Counted from the first letter of the stretch, positions 29,246 to 43,019 are shown. The stretch: 47,500 nt of DNA from Stramonita haemastoma (GCA_030674155.1 CM060334.1:23774455-23821954); one strand, 5' to 3'. The notes: generated by a model not told the origin, from the sequence alone. A program made the numbers and translations.

Positions 29246-29549
29246 GGGGGGGGGGGGGGGGGGGGGAATATGAAGGAGGGGGAGGGGAGGAAAGGAATGC
29301 CCTAGGTAAGGTGGGAGAGAGAGGGAGGAGAGGGAGGGAGAGAGGGGGGGAGGGAGGGGAGAGGGGAGGGAGGGGGGAGAGGGGGAGAGGGGGGAGAGGG
29401 GGGAGAGATGGGAGGAGAGAGGGGAGAGAGAGAGAGGGGGAGAGAGACAGAGAGAGAGAGAGACACAGAGAGAGAGAGAAGGAGAGAGGGAGAGAGAGAG
29501 AGACAAAGAGGGAGAGAGACAGAGACAGAGAGAGAGAGACAGAGAGAGA

Positions 29550-29602
<53 letters not shown>

Positions 29603-29640
29603 GGCAGGCAGACAGACAGGCAGACAGGCAGACAGACAGA
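29246..29640. repeat. poly-G, G/A-rich and (GACA)n satellite
   Basis: A 20-G run (29246-29266), purine-only G/A sequence to 29550 and (GACA)n with GGCA variants to 29640. Strand asymmetry is extreme: almost no C or T over about 250 bp. Confidence 0.92.
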
Positions 29641-29917
29641 GAAAACAAAGCATGAAAAAAAAAGCTTGCTAGCTAGCAAAAGACTACATACAGACCAAGA
29701 GAAAGTAAAGTCACCACTGTCCACTATTGTAAGTAAGCCCTAGGGATAGTCACAAGGCTTTTTAGTCCATCTCTAACCAGCAATTTCTGATGATCGATGG
29801 ATCAACGTTTGTGATTATTGATCCGAAGTAAGGTTAAATGATTCAGTGTTTAAATACAGCAGAGGTGGTAACGGGTATGAATTCCACGTTAGTGACGCCT
29901 TTATTCTTTTCTGTTTT

Positions 29918-29920
<3 letters not shown>
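29641..29920. other. short non-repetitive spacer
   Basis: Contains a GCTTGCTAGCTAGCAA palindromic stretch (29662-29677); no gene seen. Confidence 0.4.
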
Positions 29921-29984
<64 letters not shown>

Positions 29985-30008
29985 CCTCTCCCTCCCTCTC
30001 TCTCTCTG
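29921..30008. repeat. (CT)n microsatellite
   Basis: About 30 CT units then CCCTC variants. Confidence 0.94.
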
Positions 30009-30110
30009 GGGATGAGTCAGCAGTCCCCTGAAGTTACTCCCAAGAGTTAATCCCTTTAACGCATCTCGATGCAACTGACCCAACCGGTCGTCAAATCGCC
30101 CAACAATAGA

Positions 30111-30232
30111 CCCCCCCCCCCCCCTCCCCCCCCTCCCCCCCCCCCCCCCCTCCCACCCAATCACACCAAGACCCCAGAGCGAAATTCCATTTGAACGGGA
30201 TTGAGCGAACTGCCCAACTCGCAAAACAAACC

Positions 30233-30264
<32 letters not shown>
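30111..30264 (+). repeat. paired long poly-C tracts
   Basis: An interrupted C-rich run at 30111-30151 and about 32 consecutive C at 30233-30264. Each is followed by a similar stretch (AGAGCGAAATTCCATTTGAA and ACAGCGAAATTCAATTTGTG), so the C tract plus flank is a local duplication of about 110 bp. Confidence 0.88.
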
Positions 30265-30522
30265 ACACACAGCGAAATTCAATTTGTGAAGATGTGAAGC
30301 AGCTCCACATGGCAAAACTTGAAAATCAGCACAGAAACTTCTCAGCCAGGAAATAGCTACCCCTCTTTTTCTTCTGTAGACTACAAAATCAATATGCCTT
30401 TTTTATTTTATTCGATCAGCTTGCACTAAAAAATATGATAATAAATAAGGCCGACTGAAAAACGAAAAATACATACTTTCCTTTTTCAAGACATGCATAT
30501 AGGCTTTTTCATGGTTTGCTGC

Positions 30523-30632
30523 TACTATTATTATCATTATTATTATCATCATTATCATCATCATTACTATTACTGATATCGTCATTGTTATTGTTGGTTC
30601 TTTTTCTTCTTATGATGATGATGATGATGATT
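30523..30632. repeat. ATT/ATC and ATG trinucleotide cluster
   Basis: Imperfect TTATTATCATT runs and (GATGAT)n. Confidence 0.85.
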
Positions 30633-30773
30633 TACAATTATGATTTTTTATTCTCATTTTTACTATATCATCATTATTGTCAACGTTATCGTGATTATTT
30701 TAACTGTTGTTGTTGCGGAATATTTCCCACTTCGATCCCAGATTTAAATTTCCTGATTAAATCCCAGATCTGA

Positions 30774-30789
30774 ACACACACAACACATT

Positions 30790-30850
<61 letters not shown>
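30774..30850. repeat. (CA)n microsatellite
   Basis: CA with three CATACA variants, then about 20 pure units. Confidence 0.95.
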
Positions 30851-30852
<2 letters not shown>

Positions 30853-31261
30853 GTTTCCAACAACAGCAGCCGAAACCACAAACAGAATTACCACCGAGAA
30901 AAAAAAAAAAAAGATAATGGAGAGAATAATTGTGATCGAAGAGATGAAAATTGCTTACAATTCAGTTAACAACAATAGCCAAGGTCATCAACAACACCTT
31001 CAACAGATGATGAATACCTCAACGATTGATTTCCTTATTGATCTGATCTAAAAGTGCATGATGCATTATTTTGGCCGTTTTTTTTTTCTTCTATAAACTC
31101 AAAAACTATTATCTCCAAGAAGATAAATGGCGGCAGGTGCAAGACTATTGAAGGTAAAACTAGAAAATTTTGACAACAAACATACATCACTTACTTCTTT
31201 TTTTTTCTTTTTTTTGCGGTCATGTGTCCTCGTTTTGCCATCAATGTCTTCCACGTCATTT
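30851..31261. other. AT-rich spacer, no gene seen
   Basis: Contains A13 and T-rich runs. Confidence 0.4.
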
Positions 31262-31395
31262 TATTTATTTATTTTTTATTATTTTAATTTTATTTTTTTA
31301 TGTCGAGGATATGCGATAAGCACTCTTGTGCTTTTTACATCCATCCCGTGTGTATGTAGTTTTGTAGGTGTCATCTGTTCCACCGGCACACGATT
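31262..31395 (-). mobile_element. SINE S1 3' fragment
   Basis: TTTATTTATT..., TATGTCGAGGATATGCGATA, AGCACTCTTGTGCTTTTTAC, CCCGTGTGTATGTAG and CACCGGCACACGAT are present; it is truncated there. Confidence 0.75.
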
Positions 31396-31437
31396 TGTAT
31401 ATTGTGTCAAAATATCGATTAGTGATTGGATGCAATA

Positions 31438-31617
31438 TGGTAGGTTTTTTTCCATTGATATGGTAGTTTTTTTCCATTGATATGGTAGTTTTTTTCCATT
31501 GATATGGTAGGTTTTTTTCAATGATATGGTAGGGCTTTTTTTCCATTGATATGGTAGGTTTCTTTCAATAATATTGTAGGTTTTTTCCCAATGATATGGC
31601 AGGGCTTTTTTCTCCAG
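31438..31617. repeat. 24-25-bp minisatellite, about 8 copies
   Basis: The unit TTTTTTTCCATTGATATGGT followed by AGG or AG is repeated with drift toward CAATGATATGGTAGGGC at the distal end. Confidence 0.9.
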
Positions 31618-32824
31618 TAAACTCACGCGGTTTCGTTTTCGGGGCAATTTTATTGATGACTGATCGTTATTGATGACCATACGACCTTGCTATTTTTCTT
31701 TTTAGGATAAAACTTGATACAAAGAACTTTTATGTATTAAGGGTTTTCGCGCTTGCATCTGTTTGGAAATAAGGATTGTTAAAGAATATAAACAAACGCG
31801 TTCACTGATAGTATGCATATCACTTTATTTGCACCATACTATATGAGACCAGTGTAAGTTTACTCCCGTGATATTACTGCAGAAAACAGCATACTTTTAG
31901 ATTGCTACAGGTTTTTGTTTTTTTGTTTGTTGTTGTTGTTGCTGTTATTTGGGGGGGGACTCTTGTTGTATTAAGAACATTGTTGCTGTGTTATATCAGT
32001 GTCTATTTATCACTGCCCAACGCCTTTCATCGCAAAAGTAGCTGAACGTATCCAAAACTCCACACAAGGGAACTGAAGTTGAAAACATTCCATTCAATTA
32101 TCCGTCGCTCTCTGTTTTGCCTTACAAGAAATCTGCCTCTGCAGCAGATTTAAAGAAAATCATGTCTGTCGACAGCTCCCTCCCTCCCGTCTTTCCTTTC
32201 CGCCTAAAGCCTCACGAAGAGCATTACAAACGGAGCAAGTTGTGTTCTTCAAGTAGTTCGCACTCTGACGGAAATTGGAACTAACTAATCGCGGTGTTTG
32301 CATATCAGGTGGAGCAGGTTGGAATATTCAACACCCACCCCCTTCTCCCACCCCCCGCACTCTCTATGCTACAACTAAGTCATTCGCGTATCGTTTCGCA
32401 TTGTATTTTTTTAATTTGCAAGATAGTTGCTTTATAATGAAGAAAATACTGTAATTTCGTCAGATTTTTTTTAACTATAGTACTGGAACGGTGTTAAGTG
32501 TAAAACTGACTACAAATATTTCGATCTGAACTGTCCGGCAATATCGATATAAATGCACGCATATTCTTCTGTTCACACTAGCGGCTATAAAACGATCGAT
32601 GCACGTTGAAACGTTTTTTCTTGTTTAATCTTATCTGATGATAAACCTATTGAACTGGAGTCCCCTTCTTAAAAAATCAAAAAAAAAAAAAAAAAAAACT
32701 ATATATAAAAAAAACAACAAGCGTGCACGCAAAGAAAAAAAAAAAAGAATCCTAGGGTGATACGATTTGTTGTGCTATGTTGGGTTTGTTGTCTAGTCTT
32801 CGACCCATAGAGGACAAAAGCAAT
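31618..32824. other. non-repetitive DNA, no gene identified
   Basis: About 1.2 kb of ordinary AT-rich sequence with an A18 run at 32680-32698. No splice-supported exon is visible on either strand. Confidence 0.4.
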
Positions 32825-32965
32825 GTACGCGTGCGAGCGCACGCACGCACACACGCAAACGCACGCGCACACACACACACACACACACACACAGCACGCA
32901 CACACACACGCACGCACACACCACACACACACACCCCACACACACACACACACACACACACCACT
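32825..32965. repeat. CA/CG microsatellite cluster
   Basis: GCGAGCGCACGCACGCACAC followed by CA runs interrupted by AGCACG and CCACAC. Confidence 0.92.
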
Positions 32966-34612
32966 TGGGAGGAGGTGACCACTGTTTGTATTCAGTCCTA
33001 GCAACAAAGTAATGATTAGTCCATCGATAAACTTCAACACATGAAGTATGGATGGAGCAACAGTTACTCTTTTGACATTTTTCACAGCGGTCTGTCCCAG
33101 GAAATGTATTAGCCTTCGCTGCAGGAAAGTGACTGAGTTATTGATATCATACACGGGTTGTTGTTTTTGTTTTGTTTTGGCTTTTCGGGGTAATTGGTTG
33201 GTTGTTTGGGCTGGTTAGTTGTCTGGATGATTAGTTGGTTGATTGGTTGGTTGGTAGGTAGGGTGTTGTCTTTTTTTTTTTTAAAGGGGGGGGGGGGGTA
33301 AATAGATTTTTGTTAATAAGATATGAATACCAAACATAAATTGAGAATTATAGCAAGCAAAGTTAGTTGTCTTCATTGTAGACAAGTGACCCATTTATGA
33401 ATATCACACGCATTTTGCTTTCAGTTTGTTTGTTTGTTTGTTTGTTGTTGTTTTTTTTTGGGGGGGGGTTGTTGGTAGGTTCTTTATTTGGTTGTTTTGG
33501 AGTAATTTTATTTTCATGTTTCTTATGTTTTATTATTCACTATCAACTGTGTTCAACGCTGCATAAAAGCAGCAGAAACAAACACGACAGAAACTTCCCT
33601 CATTTTCGCGTTTGGTTTCCTTTTTTTTTAAGTAAGTTTTAAGATTTCCCATTGAAATCATTCGTCATGCATCACGCGACCTGCTTTTTCCGTTTTCAGA
33701 CATTAATTTAAAATCGAGAGAGGGGGCACCCCTGATGACTTGACATTCGACAACCAGTTCCCTCCATTCCTCCCTCTGTTTACAAATCCTTTTGATCTTG
33801 TTACATGCCCGTACCATTTAAGTTTACACAAGGGAAGTGGAGGGGGGGGGGAGGAGACGGTGTATTACTCAGCATAGTTATTGTAGTCTTTATGGAATAG
33901 AATAATCAACACCTTTAAAAACCCCAAACTGAACGAAAGAAACGTTTCAAAAGTTTAACCATTTACCATTTTTTGCGTCGTATACAAAACGATTGCGACC
34001 ACCACCCCCACCCCTCCGACCAACCCAGACTTTTTTTTTTTAAATAAATCCTGCAATCTAAAATAAAAACAACAACGACGAATCCCTCTGACTCAGCGAA
34101 TAAATACTGCTGTTCACCTACTTTTTTCTCCAGAGTTTATGACATAATCGACTTAAGGTAAAAGGTTTCTTTCCATTTTCCAGTTAAGTGGCAAAACCTG
34201 TGAACCGTGACCCGCCTAGCGAAAAAAATCAATCGAACAGTGTGAAACAGTCTTGATCGATGAAATGGAACTGTCATACCATTCAGGTTTGGTTGTATTT
34301 ATTTATTTTTTTTATAGAAAGAATGGCTACAGTGTGGTGAAATCTTGTTCAAAGTATTGAGGTGAAACTTTATTACCCTTAACAGGCCATAAGTTAAAGG
34401 ACTTCTTTTTTCAGTCTAAGTCTTCAGTTTTTCCAATGTGTGCACAAAAACATTTCACGTAGGCTATATCACTTTTAAAAACAAACAAAACTTAACAGCT
34501 AATCTACAAGCTGCATTACCCGAAGCGCTTGTCAAGACGCGGGTGCATGTGGCGTATTTGCTTTTTTTTTTTTGGCAATCAAACCCTGGCGTAAATCAAA
34601 ATTATAGTGAGT
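32966..34612. other. mostly non-repetitive DNA, no gene identified
   Basis: Includes a GGTTGGTT-rich stretch (33190-33262), G runs at 33289-33298 and 33460-33469, (GTTT)n at 33425-33447 and a G10 run at 33842. No coding evidence. Confidence 0.4.
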
Positions 34613-34918
<306 letters not shown>

Positions 34919-35017
34919 GTGGGGGGGGGGGGTGCACCAATGAAACTTGCAAACCAATATCCGCCCTACAGTGTCTAGATAATCAAGCTTCCATTGTTCT
35001 CAATAGGCCACACGCGT

Positions 35018-35635
<618 letters not shown>

Positions 35636-35914
35636 TACACACACACGCGCGCGTGCACGCACACACACACACACGCACGCGCACACACACACACCTGCAA
35701 ATACATACATACACACACACACACGCACGCGTGCACACAACTCACTCAACATTACCCCCCCCCCCCCTTCCCCTCTTACACGCACACGATTTCAGAGTCC
35801 AGGCGCTTATTCTGGATAATACATTTATTCAGAAAAAAAGACAACACACACTCCACGTACCTAAACACACACGCGCGCGCGCGCGCACACACACACACAC
35901 ACACTGTATCTACC

Positions 35915-35981
<67 letters not shown>

Positions 35982-36124
35982 CTACCTCTGATAGATGTTA
36001 GCTGCTACGAGTAGAATCTGTTAGCATGTTACGTGGTACTAGTTATGCAAGTTATGTTACGCTAGTTCTTGCCCTCTGAGGAATTTTTTCGTTGTTTTTT
36101 TTTAAGCAGTTGTGAAAAAAATAG

Positions 36125-36193
<69 letters not shown>

Positions 36194-36212
36194 ACAGACA
36201 CATACACAGACA

Positions 36213-36247
<35 letters not shown>
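35636..36247. repeat. CA/CG microsatellite clusters
   Basis: CA/CG at 35636-35740, a C10 run at 35756-35767, CGCGCGCG plus CA at 35868-35977 with a duplicated TGTATCTACCT/AGTATCTACCT, and CA at 36126-36247 with CAGA variants. Confidence 0.92.
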
Positions 36248-36249
<2 letters not shown>

Positions 36250-36321
36250 TGGTGTTTGTTGTAATTTGGTGGGGGGGGGGGGGGGGTGTTGTTGTTTTTT
36301 TTGGGGGGGTTGTTTGGGTTT

Positions 36322-36412
36322 GTTTTTTTAGATAGACGGCTTGATGAAAAAAAGCAAATTGATTGCTTACTTAATATACTATCTGGAAATAAAATTTTGA
36401 CTTTGACTTTAA
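36322..36412 (+). mobile_element. 3' end of a non-LTR retrotransposon (LINE-like), copy 2
   Basis: AGATAGACGGCTTGATGAAA, ATATACTATCTGGAAATAAA and the tail TTTTGACTTTGACTTTAAC are shared with 28245-28338 on the opposite strand. A (GTCT)n array begins at the tail. Confidence 0.6.
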
Positions 36413-36415
36413 CAC

Positions 36416-36446
<31 letters not shown>

Positions 36447-36461
36447 GTCTGTTGTCTGTCT

Positions 36462-36495
<34 letters not shown>

Positions 36496-36526
36496 GTGTC
36501 TGTCTGTCTGCTGTTCTGTCTGTCTG

Positions 36527-36588
<62 letters not shown>

Positions 36589-36608
36589 CTCTCCTCTCCT
36601 CTCTCTCT
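36413..36608. repeat. (GTCT)n then (CT)n
   Basis: About 25 GTCT units with interruptions, then about 30 CT units with CCTCT variants. Confidence 0.94.
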
Positions 36609-39184
36609 GTATGTGGGGGACGGGATTGACGATTTTCAGCAATAAAGGTGGCATCGCCAACCAGACACTTTACTGGATATCTTAACATCACAATTCGATG
36701 AGGTTTGTGGTTTTGTGTGTGTGTGTGTGTTTTTTATAAATAACATACCACAGCCAAACAGTTCAAGCTCATGACATAATTATGATCTACCTGTCATTTC
36801 AGCGTGTGAAAGCCAGGTGTAAAATGCAACAGGCTGTCATCCTAAAAAGTCATTCTCACAAGGCCCGCTGGTTCAAATCTCTGCAGCACTTGACTGATGA
36901 TACGAGTTTGTACATTCTGCGTCAACTGATGTGCAAACATGGCAGTATGTAGCTCCGCGTCGTGTATGTACACATAAGTCAGTTTAACTATTTGATCTTT
37001 TGTGTATTTTGGAAGCCAAAGAATTCCCAGAATGTACACGAAATTTGACAGATCTTTTGGGTTAGGCAACTGGTCACAACGACCAAAAGTTCCTGACAGG
37101 TGTGATGATGAACGGTAAAGGGAATACCCCGCGTGTTGTGACGCCACCTCCAAAACTGAAACGGCTCCTCATCAATAACAACAGCAGTATCACCGTTATC
37201 ACCAATCGTCGCTCTTCAGGCCATAACCGATATCTCTATACCTGCCGCCCCGGGTCATCTGAACGCTGAGCGAAAACAACTTGGGGGGGGAGAGAGGCCA
37301 GCCCGAGCCATGCCATTGCCATGCATAATGGATCTTGTACAAACAGGAGGGACACAGACAGCCCAGTGCTCATGGATCAATCCACACCCCCCTGCTGCCC
37401 TTTGTCTCGCTGACCCCCGCTTTGTTTATCCATGTTTACCTCACACAATGGCGGCACTGACAGGAAGTCTCTATTCAAAGAAATAGAGAGATAGAGAGAG
37501 AGGTACATTTAGTGGAGATCGATTGCTGGACAGTTTTTTTTTGTTTTTTTGTTGTTTTTTTTTACAAAATAGCACAAGTTTTCTATGCGACCATCTGTGA
37601 AGATTTTTAGTCACTGATGATTGTTTAAGCTGGGTAGACTTGAGACATGGGTCTTGGTATCGATATTCTTTTATCTGAGGATACGCCCCATGAAACAGTT
37701 TACTGTGCTCAAAAGTCTCAAGGTATAGAACCGGAACACATAAAATTTTCTGTTTTCATCCCTTGATAAGCTTTAAATTAATACTGCATCAAGACGACTT
37801 TCAAGCATGTAAAAAAGAACTAGAGTTGCGCTTAAATTAATATGCAAAATATACAGTAGCTAATTTCTACTCAAACGTCACACAGAAGTACATCCCCAAA
37901 AAGGAACCTCCGTGTGTGCACTGAATTCCCTAGGAGACAATGCGATGCACGTGCCACTGAACTGCGAAGATTGATTACGTTTACTCGCTGCCTATGACAT
38001 ACTCCATAAAAGCATCATTGCAACTACTGTCACCCACATCTCCATTGAGAGCTATAAACAGCGCCTGCCACGGGCCTTTTGGACAGCCAACAGGTATGGC
38101 AACATTGGGGAATGTTGCCAATAACAGCCCTCCATTGTGGATCATCGACAAATACAACGGCAGATCGATCCTCATCTCCCTGCCTCTCGTTCCACCAACG
38201 CTGCTGCTGCCTCTGTCCATTTACCCCCACAATGCACGTGGTGCTACTGGCTGGAAGGACTCTTCCACGGCTTCTAGTTTTCCATTAAACCAGGAAAGTA
38301 CCCTTTGTGGGATACTTGGCAACCTATTTTCCCGCTTTTTTTTTCCACACACACATTGTTTTCTCATTAACTTTTTAGTGAGCTGCCCTGAAGTCGGAAT
38401 GTGTTGGCTAAGGCTAGAAGACAGACCACTTGCAGAGTTACAAGCGCAGGAGAAGACCAAGCACTACGCAACTTCCTAATATGGCCAGGGCCAAGGAAGT
38501 GTCCTCGAGTGAGAAATCTGGTAAATATTGTATAATGAAATATATACGCTGAATCGTATCTGCCTAGAACTACACTGTGAATATCCTTCAAAAACTCACA
38601 AAACCCGCTGTCTTGGATGCTTACTGGGTATGTTTGAGCTTTCGTTTACCCATCGAATTCTGACACGGGTTGTAGGATTTTCAAAGTGCATCTTTGGTTT
38701 GCTCGCGTTTATACAAGACGTAGGGCAAGGCACCGGTAGGCTGCATTCGCACCTAAGCTGACCCTACAGTCTTTTGTAAAGTTCCTTATCCAACGGGTGT
38801 CGCTCAAAATTCGACCCCGTGACTTCAGGATCGTTAAAATAAGAAACAATAAGCTTGGATCTGTCGGCAGGAACGATCGTCTGCGGTGACTTCAGAAGAT
38901 AATGGTTTGCGATTCTTCTCAAACAAAGTTCTGAAGTTTGCATTCAAAAGCTGAAGACTTTTTTTTGGTTTCACTGTTATCACATGCTGTTGTGTTTCTC
39001 AGTTGTCTTGCACTCATTCTTTCATACAATCTCGTCATTAACAACGCCCGTCCTGGAACTATACATCTAGCCTTCTTGAAGCAGTGCCTGCACTGAGACT
39101 ATTAATCTAGCCTTCTCTGGCAGACGAAAAATAGAAAAATATTCTCCAGGGAGAACTGGACAGCAGGTCTCCAGAAAAAAACAG

Positions 39185-39193
<9 letters not shown>
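36609..39193. other. non-repetitive block, no gene confirmed
   Basis: The longest stretch with ordinary base composition in the right half. ORFs of 161 aa (+, 37994-38479) and 79 aa (-, 37981-38220) overlap at about 38.0-38.2 kb. I cannot tie either to splice sites or a protein family. A CACAATGGCGGCACTGACAG motif at 37443-37462 has a near copy at 39979-39998. Confidence 0.4.
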
Positions 39194-39237
<44 letters not shown>

Positions 39238-39256
39238 CCTCCCTCCCTCCCTCTCT
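39194..39256. repeat. (CT)n then (CCCT)n
   Basis: About 20 CT units followed by CCCTCCCT repeats. Confidence 0.93.
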
Positions 39257-39271
39257 CAAGCGTTGAACTTC

Positions 39272-39330
39272 TTACACGCAAACATCTCACCCAGTACGTA
39301 TTGCCCAAAGGGATTCCCAGGTGTGAAGAA
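39272..39330 (+). repeat. dispersed repeat R2, short copy
   Basis: TTACACGCAAACATCTCACC and GGATTCCCAGGTGTGA match the start of the copies at 16780 and 40483. Confidence 0.55.
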
Positions 39331-39389
39331 TAAGACAGGACACACATCCTATACTAACTCCTGAACTTTTAAGCCACGGCGTGCTCTTG

Positions 39390-39683
39390 GAGGCGGGATA
39401 GCTAAGTGATCAGAGCACTCACTTTCCCCAGATCAAGTTGAGCAGCGTCGAGTGTGGTTACCAGTTGGATGGGTGACCATTCACGCGCCTTGGCTTCAGT
39501 ACAGTTCCCCCAGTTCACCCAGCTGTAAATGGGTACCTGCCCTCTTTAGGGTCAGGGAAGGTAAAGCAGCGAGGGAGAGGAGATGAGCGCCGCCCTCAAT
39601 ATGCTGGCCCCTAGAGAAGCTGGGGTCTCTGATGTCTCGCTCCCCTACGGCCACAAAGGTTATGGGACACCTTTACCTTTTTA
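39390..39683 (+). mobile_element. SINE of a third family (S3), tRNA/5S-like head
   Basis: The head GGCGGGATAGCTAAGTGATC-AGAGCACTC resembles a tRNA A-box region, followed by ACCAGTTGGATGGGTGACC (about 39460-39478), which recalls the internal promoter of 5S rRNA. The body has GTAAATGGGTACCTGCC and CTGATGTCTCGCTCCCCTAC, and the 3' end is GGTTATGGGACACCTTTACC then TTTTTA. The structure fits a SINE with a terminal T-run; family name unknown. Confidence 0.6.
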
Positions 39684-40482
39684 TGTTCAACAACAACGAA
39701 TTCTTATCCTCTAGAAATCTGAGCATCGAAACCAGCACCTGTCATAGACCATTTTGACACATGACAAGCTACTACGAAAACTTAACCGTAGATTCACATC
39801 CAATACCAACTAACTCTCGAGGAGGGAGGTGAGGAGGGGCGGGAGTTGTTACTCTGCAAACACGATCAGAGGGACAACATTGTACAGGCCGAAATATTGT
39901 CCTGGCCGAATCGATTGACAACGCCCGATATCCCCTTCAGCCTGCCCTTGCTTTGTTTATTTTTTGTTCTATTTTCGTCGCACAATGGCGGCACAGACAG
40001 GAAGGAAGCTTCTTCCAATAGCGGAGGTACATTTTGATGGTCTCATCGTCTGCCAAACGTCGCGTTCTGCATCATCGGTTTGACGACTGAAAGTGGTGTG
40101 GTGTGGAGTGGTGTGTTGTGGTGTGATGTGTGGTATGATATGTGGGTTGGTGCTGAGCGGGATGGGGGTAGGGAAGGGAAGTGAAGGGTAGAGTAGTGGA
40201 ATGGAGTGGAATGCCGGTGTTTTTTTCTCCATTCCTCGACCAGAGCTCTGATGTTCAATTATGGTGATGGCCCAAGCCAAAAGCTTTGTCGGTTATTGAT
40301 GTCAGCTAACTGCCAAGACCTGCATAAAAATGTTCTTTTGTAAAATGTGTTGAGACTGCCTTCAGCCATGAAAAGCTCTTAGCACAACAGCCTGCACTCT
40401 CCTTTCTAGGACAACAGAAATTCTTTGAAGTCGGGAGTATGGCTGCCTATAAGGCGAGATACTTAAAAAAAAAAAAGTCATA
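39684..40482. other. non-repetitive DNA with a GTGTG-rich patch
   Basis: TGGTGTGGTGTGGAGTGG-type sequence at 40090-40160; no gene seen. Confidence 0.4.
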
Positions 40483-40615
40483 CACGCAAAACTTCTCCTC
40501 CAGTGTGCAATTTCAATCTCACGGTGATTCCCAGGTGGGATGACCGAGTCAGAGAGCATATTCTGAATGACCCCCATAGTGTTCAGCTTGGGAACGCACA
40601 ACTACTACATGATAT
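40483..40615 (+). repeat. dispersed repeat R2, copy 2
   Basis: Collinear with 16780-16930 over the CACGCAAA, ATTCCCAG-TGGGA, GCATATTCTG and GACCCCCA blocks. Confidence 0.7.
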
Positions 40616-40729
40616 GGTGAGATGGTGCGTATAAGACTGTTTACCTACTATTAAGGTAGCCTCATTCCGACTCTGGGGGTAGTGTCTATACACGACGCTA
40701 GTGTACATATGCATATCAATTACTGTCAA

Positions 40730-40977
40730 GTATTCCTATCGTGACAGAATGGTCTACTCTTCAAAAAGGAAGAATGGGTTTTTAGCTAGTTTGCAAGATG
40801 TTCTGCGTGTGTACGCACACGGAACGTCGGTTTTAGTCTCATCAGAAGGAAGTTTGGGAGGAAAGTCGGTACATATGCTTGCTCCAGGGCAAAAAAAAAA
40901 ACCCTCTCGGTGGTGGTTCAAACCTGGGCTGTCATATCATGAGCTCAATGATCTAACCACTAAGCTATCCCGCCCCC
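40730..40977 (-). mobile_element. tRNA-derived SINE S1, 5' two-thirds, diverged
   Basis: Read on the minus strand it starts GGCGGGATAGCTTAGTGGTT-AGATC (A-box region), then a degenerate B box GGTTTGAACC (about 40922-40913). It follows with GATGAGACTAAAACCGACG, GCAGAACATCTTGCAAAC and AGAGTAGACCATTCTG. The 3' third is missing. Confidence 0.75.
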
Positions 40978-41099
40978 TATAGGCGTTGATTTTCAGGACA
41001 GAAATTTACCATTGACGACTTTCTTAGTGCCGTGTTGGATGAAGGCTACACACAAGTTTCCCGATTCCTCATCTGATGTAAAAAAAAAGAAAAAAAAAG

Positions 41100-41242
41100 A
41101 AAGAACCAGCTCCTAGACTAGTGCGTATAACATTGTGGTGGATGGAGTAAAGTCCACTTTGTGCGGGATTCGAACCATGGACTCGTCTCATCGTTTTGAC
41201 TCGGTGTGTGTGTGTGTGTGTGTGCGTGCGTGTGTGTGTAAG
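41100..41242 (-). mobile_element. SINE head fragment and (GT)n
   Basis: GCGGGATTCGAACCATGGAC at 41163-41182 is the reverse complement of a B-box region (GGTTCGAATCC). A (GT)n run (41203-41242) occupies the position of the A box. Confidence 0.5.
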
Positions 41243-41785
41243 GGCGCGCGGGCGTATGCGTATGTGCCTACGCATACAGTGCCCATGTGCGTGTCCTAGA
41301 AATCGTCGACAATTTTCAAATGTATCAGCTTAAGCTCATAAACTGACTCTGCTTTATATTCCATTTTACACATCACACATATGCAGGCAGTAGAGCTCTT
41401 CAGAGACAACCAACATAAAAGCGAGCCTTTGAGCGCCGACGCATCACTTTAGGCACATTCTCCACTTCAAATAAAACTGTAAACAAATCCTGAAAATATC
41501 AAACCATTCCATTGTGCTAACAATGCCGAAACATCATCTCCCTTCTTTTTTTTCTAAACTGTTACCCTTAAAAGCAGTGACACGGATAGTAGTTTCTATG
41601 CATAACAAAAACATGTTAAGCGCAGGTTTTTTTTGTTTGGGTGTTTTGTTTTGTTTTGTTTTGTTTTGTTTTTCAGAGCACATGAGGGCTCTATTGACAA
41701 TAAACTCCGCATTGCTGGACATGGATAAGTGTTTAAAAGTGAATGGACAACTAAGAATGACAGGAGAGAGGGAAAGGAAAAATGA
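41243..41785. other. non-repetitive spacer
   Basis: No gene seen; contains (TTTTG)n at 41645-41672. Confidence 0.4.
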
Positions 41786-42520
<735 letters not shown>

Positions 42521-43019
42521 GAAATATGGGGGGTGCACCACTGCCAGAAACAGGGGAAAGGGGCAGCATCTAGTATATGCAAGTACAAAAAAAGGTACCA
42601 CCACCATTACAGTCAGAAGCAAACACCAAGCAAATTCACACATTTAATCCCCACTGAATGAGAGTTTGCCTATGGGGCTATTTATTTTTTCACTATCAAG
42701 GTCACCACATTCCGTCTACCGGGATGACGTGTTAACACGACGGCAGTGTACCCACTTCTTTTCATTGTTTTCATCCAATCCAACCAGAACGCAAAGCGCT
42801 AAATGTTCTTTTGAAAAGTGATACGGGGAGGATTAACATACAACCAAAACTATCTACGCATGTTTCAAGGCAAAAGACCTCAGTTTATTAAAGCCTCATC
42901 CGACATAAAAAGGGACTGAAGTCCACAGGAAAAATTGCCTCGAAAAAGTTGAGCCTCTTCTGGTCTGGGTTCCGCCAGTGGGGATCTCGATCTGTGATCC
43001 CTATTTCCAACGTAAAGCG
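42521..43019. other. non-repetitive spacer
   Basis: No gene seen. Confidence 0.4.

Noticed and set aside
37994..38479. 161-aa ORF as a gene
   Set aside because: Non-repetitive and fairly long, but there is no family resemblance, no clear splice sites or polyA context, and the opposite strand is open over the same stretch.
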